Assembly (NCBI GenBank): GCA_947564765.1
Contig: CANODN010000066.1
Location: 1-9,233 of the forward strand
Length of the DNA stretch: 9,233 bases
Direction: 5' to 3'
From: an uncultured Roseburia sp.
Lineage (GTDB): Bacteria > Bacillota > Clostridia > Lachnospirales > Lachnospiraceae
In this document: piece after piece, positions 7,739 through 9,233 of the stretch
How positions within the stretch are numbered: position 1 is the first letter of the stretch
Layout of the letters: each line of letters starts with the position of its first letter
The notes under the pieces: generated by a model
The model's input: the letters and a program-made list of their open reading frames with translations, nothing else
Databases searched by the model: none
What the model was told of the DNA's origin: nothing
Position numbers and translations under genes: made by a program

Positions 7739-8676
7739 CGCTCTGTGCGCATTGGATTTCTCAGAAAATCCTGATAAGCCAGCCTGATGCCTTCTTGTAA
7801 CTCTGTCTGATAAGTCCAGCCAAGCTCCGCCGCTTTGCTGACATCCAACAGCTTGCGGGGCGTACCGTTGGGTTTGGAAGTATCCCAGTGAATTTCTCCG
7901 CCATATCCCACGATTTCTGCCACCAAATTTGCCAAAACTTTGATGCTGATCTCTTTTCCGGTTCCTGCATTCACCGTTTCATTCCCACTGTAATGATTCA
8001 TCAAAAAAACGCATAAATCTGCAAGATCATCCACATACAGAAATTCCCGCAAAGCAGAGCCGTCTCCCCAGCAGGTAACACAGGAGAGATTTTGCTCCTT
8101 CGCCTCATGAAAACGCCGAATCAGTGCCGGAAGAACGTGGCTGTGCGTCGGATGATAGTTATCATTGGGGCCGTAAAGATTCGTAGGCATAACGCTGATG
8201 TAATCCGTTCCATACTGGCGGTTCAGATATTCACAATATTTTAGTCCGGAAATTTTCGCAAGGGCATATGCTTCATTTGTCTTTTCCAGTTCCGATGTCA
8301 AAAGAACACTCTCTTTCATCGGCTGAGGCGCCATACGGGGATAAATACAGGAGCTACCCAGAAATTCCAGCTTTTTACATCCATTCTCCCATGCGGAGTG
8401 AATGACATTCATTTCCAGAATCATATTGTCCCACATAAAATCTGCCAGCGCCTCTTCATTCGCGGCAATCCCCCCTACTTTTGCGGCAGCCAGAAATACA
8501 TATTCCGGCTTTTCCTCTGCAAAAAATGTTTCCACTTCTTTTTGCCGACATAAATCCAACTCCCGGTGGGTACGGGTAATGATATTTGTATACCCCTGAC
8601 TTTGCAGACACCTAAGAATTGCGGAACCTACCATGCCCCGATGTCCGGCAACATAGATTTTAGAATTCTTCTCCAT
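7735..8676 (-). CDS. fcl: GDP-L-fucose synthase (GDP-4-keto-6-deoxymannose epimerase/reductase)
   Basis: 313 residues, close to the roughly 320 of E. coli Fcl (WcaG). It epimerises C3 and C5 of GDP-4-keto-6-deoxymannose and then reduces C4 with NADPH to give GDP-L-fucose. An extended short-chain dehydrogenase fold is visible. The NADP loop is GHRGMVG (11-17). The catalytic GSSCIYP holds S108 and C110. Y137 and K141 form the YxxxK pair in EAYALAKISG. H180 in HPTHSHVLPALIRRFHEAK corresponds to the catalytic histidine 179 of E. coli. LREFLYVDDLAD (209-220) and the C-terminal GTPRKLLDVSKA are family signatures. Every expected catalytic residue is present. The ATG at 8676 overlaps the end of gmd by 17 nt, so the two pathway steps are tightly linked. 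The ribosome-binding site is only a weak purine run, which fits reinitiation from gmd. Confidence 0.95.
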   Translation of the reverse strand: MEKNSKIYVAGHRGMVGSAILRCLQSQGYTNIITRTHRELDLCRQKEVETFFAEEKPEYVFLAAAKVGGIAANEEALADFMWDNMILEMNVIHSAWENGCKKLEFLGSSCIYPRMAPQPMKESVLLTSELEKTNEAYALAKISGLKYCEYLNRQYGTDYISVMPTNLYGPNDNYHPTHSHVLPALIRRFHEAKEQNLSCVTCWGDGSALREFLYVDDLADLCVFLMNHYSGNETVNAGTGKEISIKVLANLVAEIVGYGGEIHWDTSKPNGTPRKLLDVSKAAELGWTYQTELQEGIRLAYQDFLRNPMRTER

Positions 8677-9233
8677 TCTTCTCTCTCTGCCTTTCTGCCG
8701 CAGCTTTTTTCATATCATGCTTTACCATTAATTCCACTAACTGTTCAAAGCTTGTCTTTGTAGGATTCCAGCCCAGCTCCTTTTTGGCCTTTGTGGGATC
8801 CCCCAAAAGATTTACCACATCCGTCGGCCGGTAAAAATCAGGGCAAACCTCTACAAGCACCCTTCCTGTAGCCCGGTCAATCCCCTTCTCTTCCATTTCT
8901 TCTCCGGTAAATTCCAGTTCGATTCCGGCATAGTGAAATGCCAGCTTACAGAACTCCCGGACAGAATGCTGTTCTCCGGTTGCGATCACAAAGTCCTCCG
9001 GCACATCATGCTGTAAAATCAGCCACATACACTCTACATAGTCCTTGGCATAGCCCCAGTCTCGAAGGGAATTTAAATTTCCCAGATAGAGTTTCTCCTG
9101 TATTCCCTGGGCAATACGGGCAGCAGCCAGAGAAATCTTCCTTGTAACAAAGGTTTCCCCTCTCCGTTCCGATTCATGGTTAAACAGGGCATTGTCATAA
9201 TTTTCCTGAATAACCCGATAACTGTCCTCGGCG
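8660..9233 (-). CDS. gmd: GDP-mannose 4,6-dehydratase (C-terminal 190 residues; start outside window)
   Basis: The frame is open from the right edge (first full codon at 9232) to TAA at 8660-8662, so the 5' part is cut off by the window. It carries the Gmd C-terminal signatures FNHESERRGETFVTRKI, LYLGNLNSLRDWGYAKDYVE, IATGEQHSVREF and FYRPTDVVNLLGDPTKAK. RDWG/AKDYVE and NHES-RRGETF are diagnostic for this enzyme within the short-chain dehydrogenase family. It removes water from GDP-mannose to give GDP-4-keto-6-deoxy-D-mannose, the substrate of Fcl encoded next. The Rossmann loop and the catalytic T/S, Y and K residues lie outside the window. The ATG at 9028 is internal and not the start. The first visible residues, AEDSYRVIQENYDNAL, are unlike the usual NYRE-YG-F-NGIL that precedes FNHES. 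Confidence 0.92.
   Translation of the reverse strand, partial: AEDSYRVIQENYDNALFNHESERRGETFVTRKISLAAARIAQGIQEKLYLGNLNSLRDWGYAKDYVECMWLILQHDVPEDFVIATGEQHSVREFCKLAFHYAGIELEFTGEEMEEKGIDRATGRVLVEVCPDFYRPTDVVNLLGDPTKAKKELGWNPTKTSFEQLVELMVKHDMKKAAAERQREKNGEEF

Noticed and set aside
8660..9028. A 122-codon Gmd starting at ATG 9028
   Set aside because: The frame stays open to the right edge with clear Gmd sequence (FNHES, RGETFVTRKI), so 9028 is an internal methionine.

Overview
The window is a single-strand block: every gene I can support is on the minus strand, so transcription runs from the right edge (9233) to the left edge (1). Strong AGGAGG/AAGGAG ribosome-binding sites, short or overlapping gene junctions, and protein families I know mainly from gut clostridia suggest a Firmicute, probably Lachnospiraceae. 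The organism call rests on memory of the families, not on a search.

Right and centre (3622-9233): five adjacent genes encode the complete route from fructose-6-phosphate to GDP-L-fucose. In transcription order they are gmd (3' part only), fcl, manC, manA and a phospho-sugar mutase. The chemistry runs in almost the opposite order: ManA (Fru-6-P to Man-6-P), the mutase (Man-6-P to Man-1-P), ManC (Man-1-P to GDP-mannose), Gmd (to GDP-4-keto-6-deoxymannose) and Fcl (to GDP-L-fucose). gmd/fcl overlap by 17 nt and manC/manA by 35 nt; the other gaps are 90 and 32 nt. This looks like one operon feeding fucose (or mannose) into a capsule, exopolysaccharide or glycoprotein glycan.

Middle left (2219-3548): a decayed gene of the AAA-ATPase plus PD-(D/E)XK-nuclease family that occurs in many copies in gut Firmicutes. 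An internal deletion joins Walker A directly to the Walker B strand and shifts the frame. Two further in-frame TAG codons break the rest. The remnant is still recognisable from its ribosome-binding site to its original stop.

Left (1-2029): the first 676 codons of a PEP-synthase/pyruvate-phosphate-dikinase-like protein, running off the window. It has a complete ATP-binding domain and the central domain of the surface-polysaccharide clade, not of housekeeping PpsA/PpdK. The best characterised enzyme I can link to this type is the Campylobacter glutamine kinase Cj1418, which starts capsule phosphoramidate synthesis, so a phosphoramidate or related modification of a fucosylated glycan is the most interesting testable idea here. 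A hairpin at 2060-2096 separates this gene from the pseudogene and may end the upstream transcript.

There is no stretch over 300 bases without a gene or gene remnant. I see no tRNA, rRNA, CRISPR array, insertion sequence or riboswitch.
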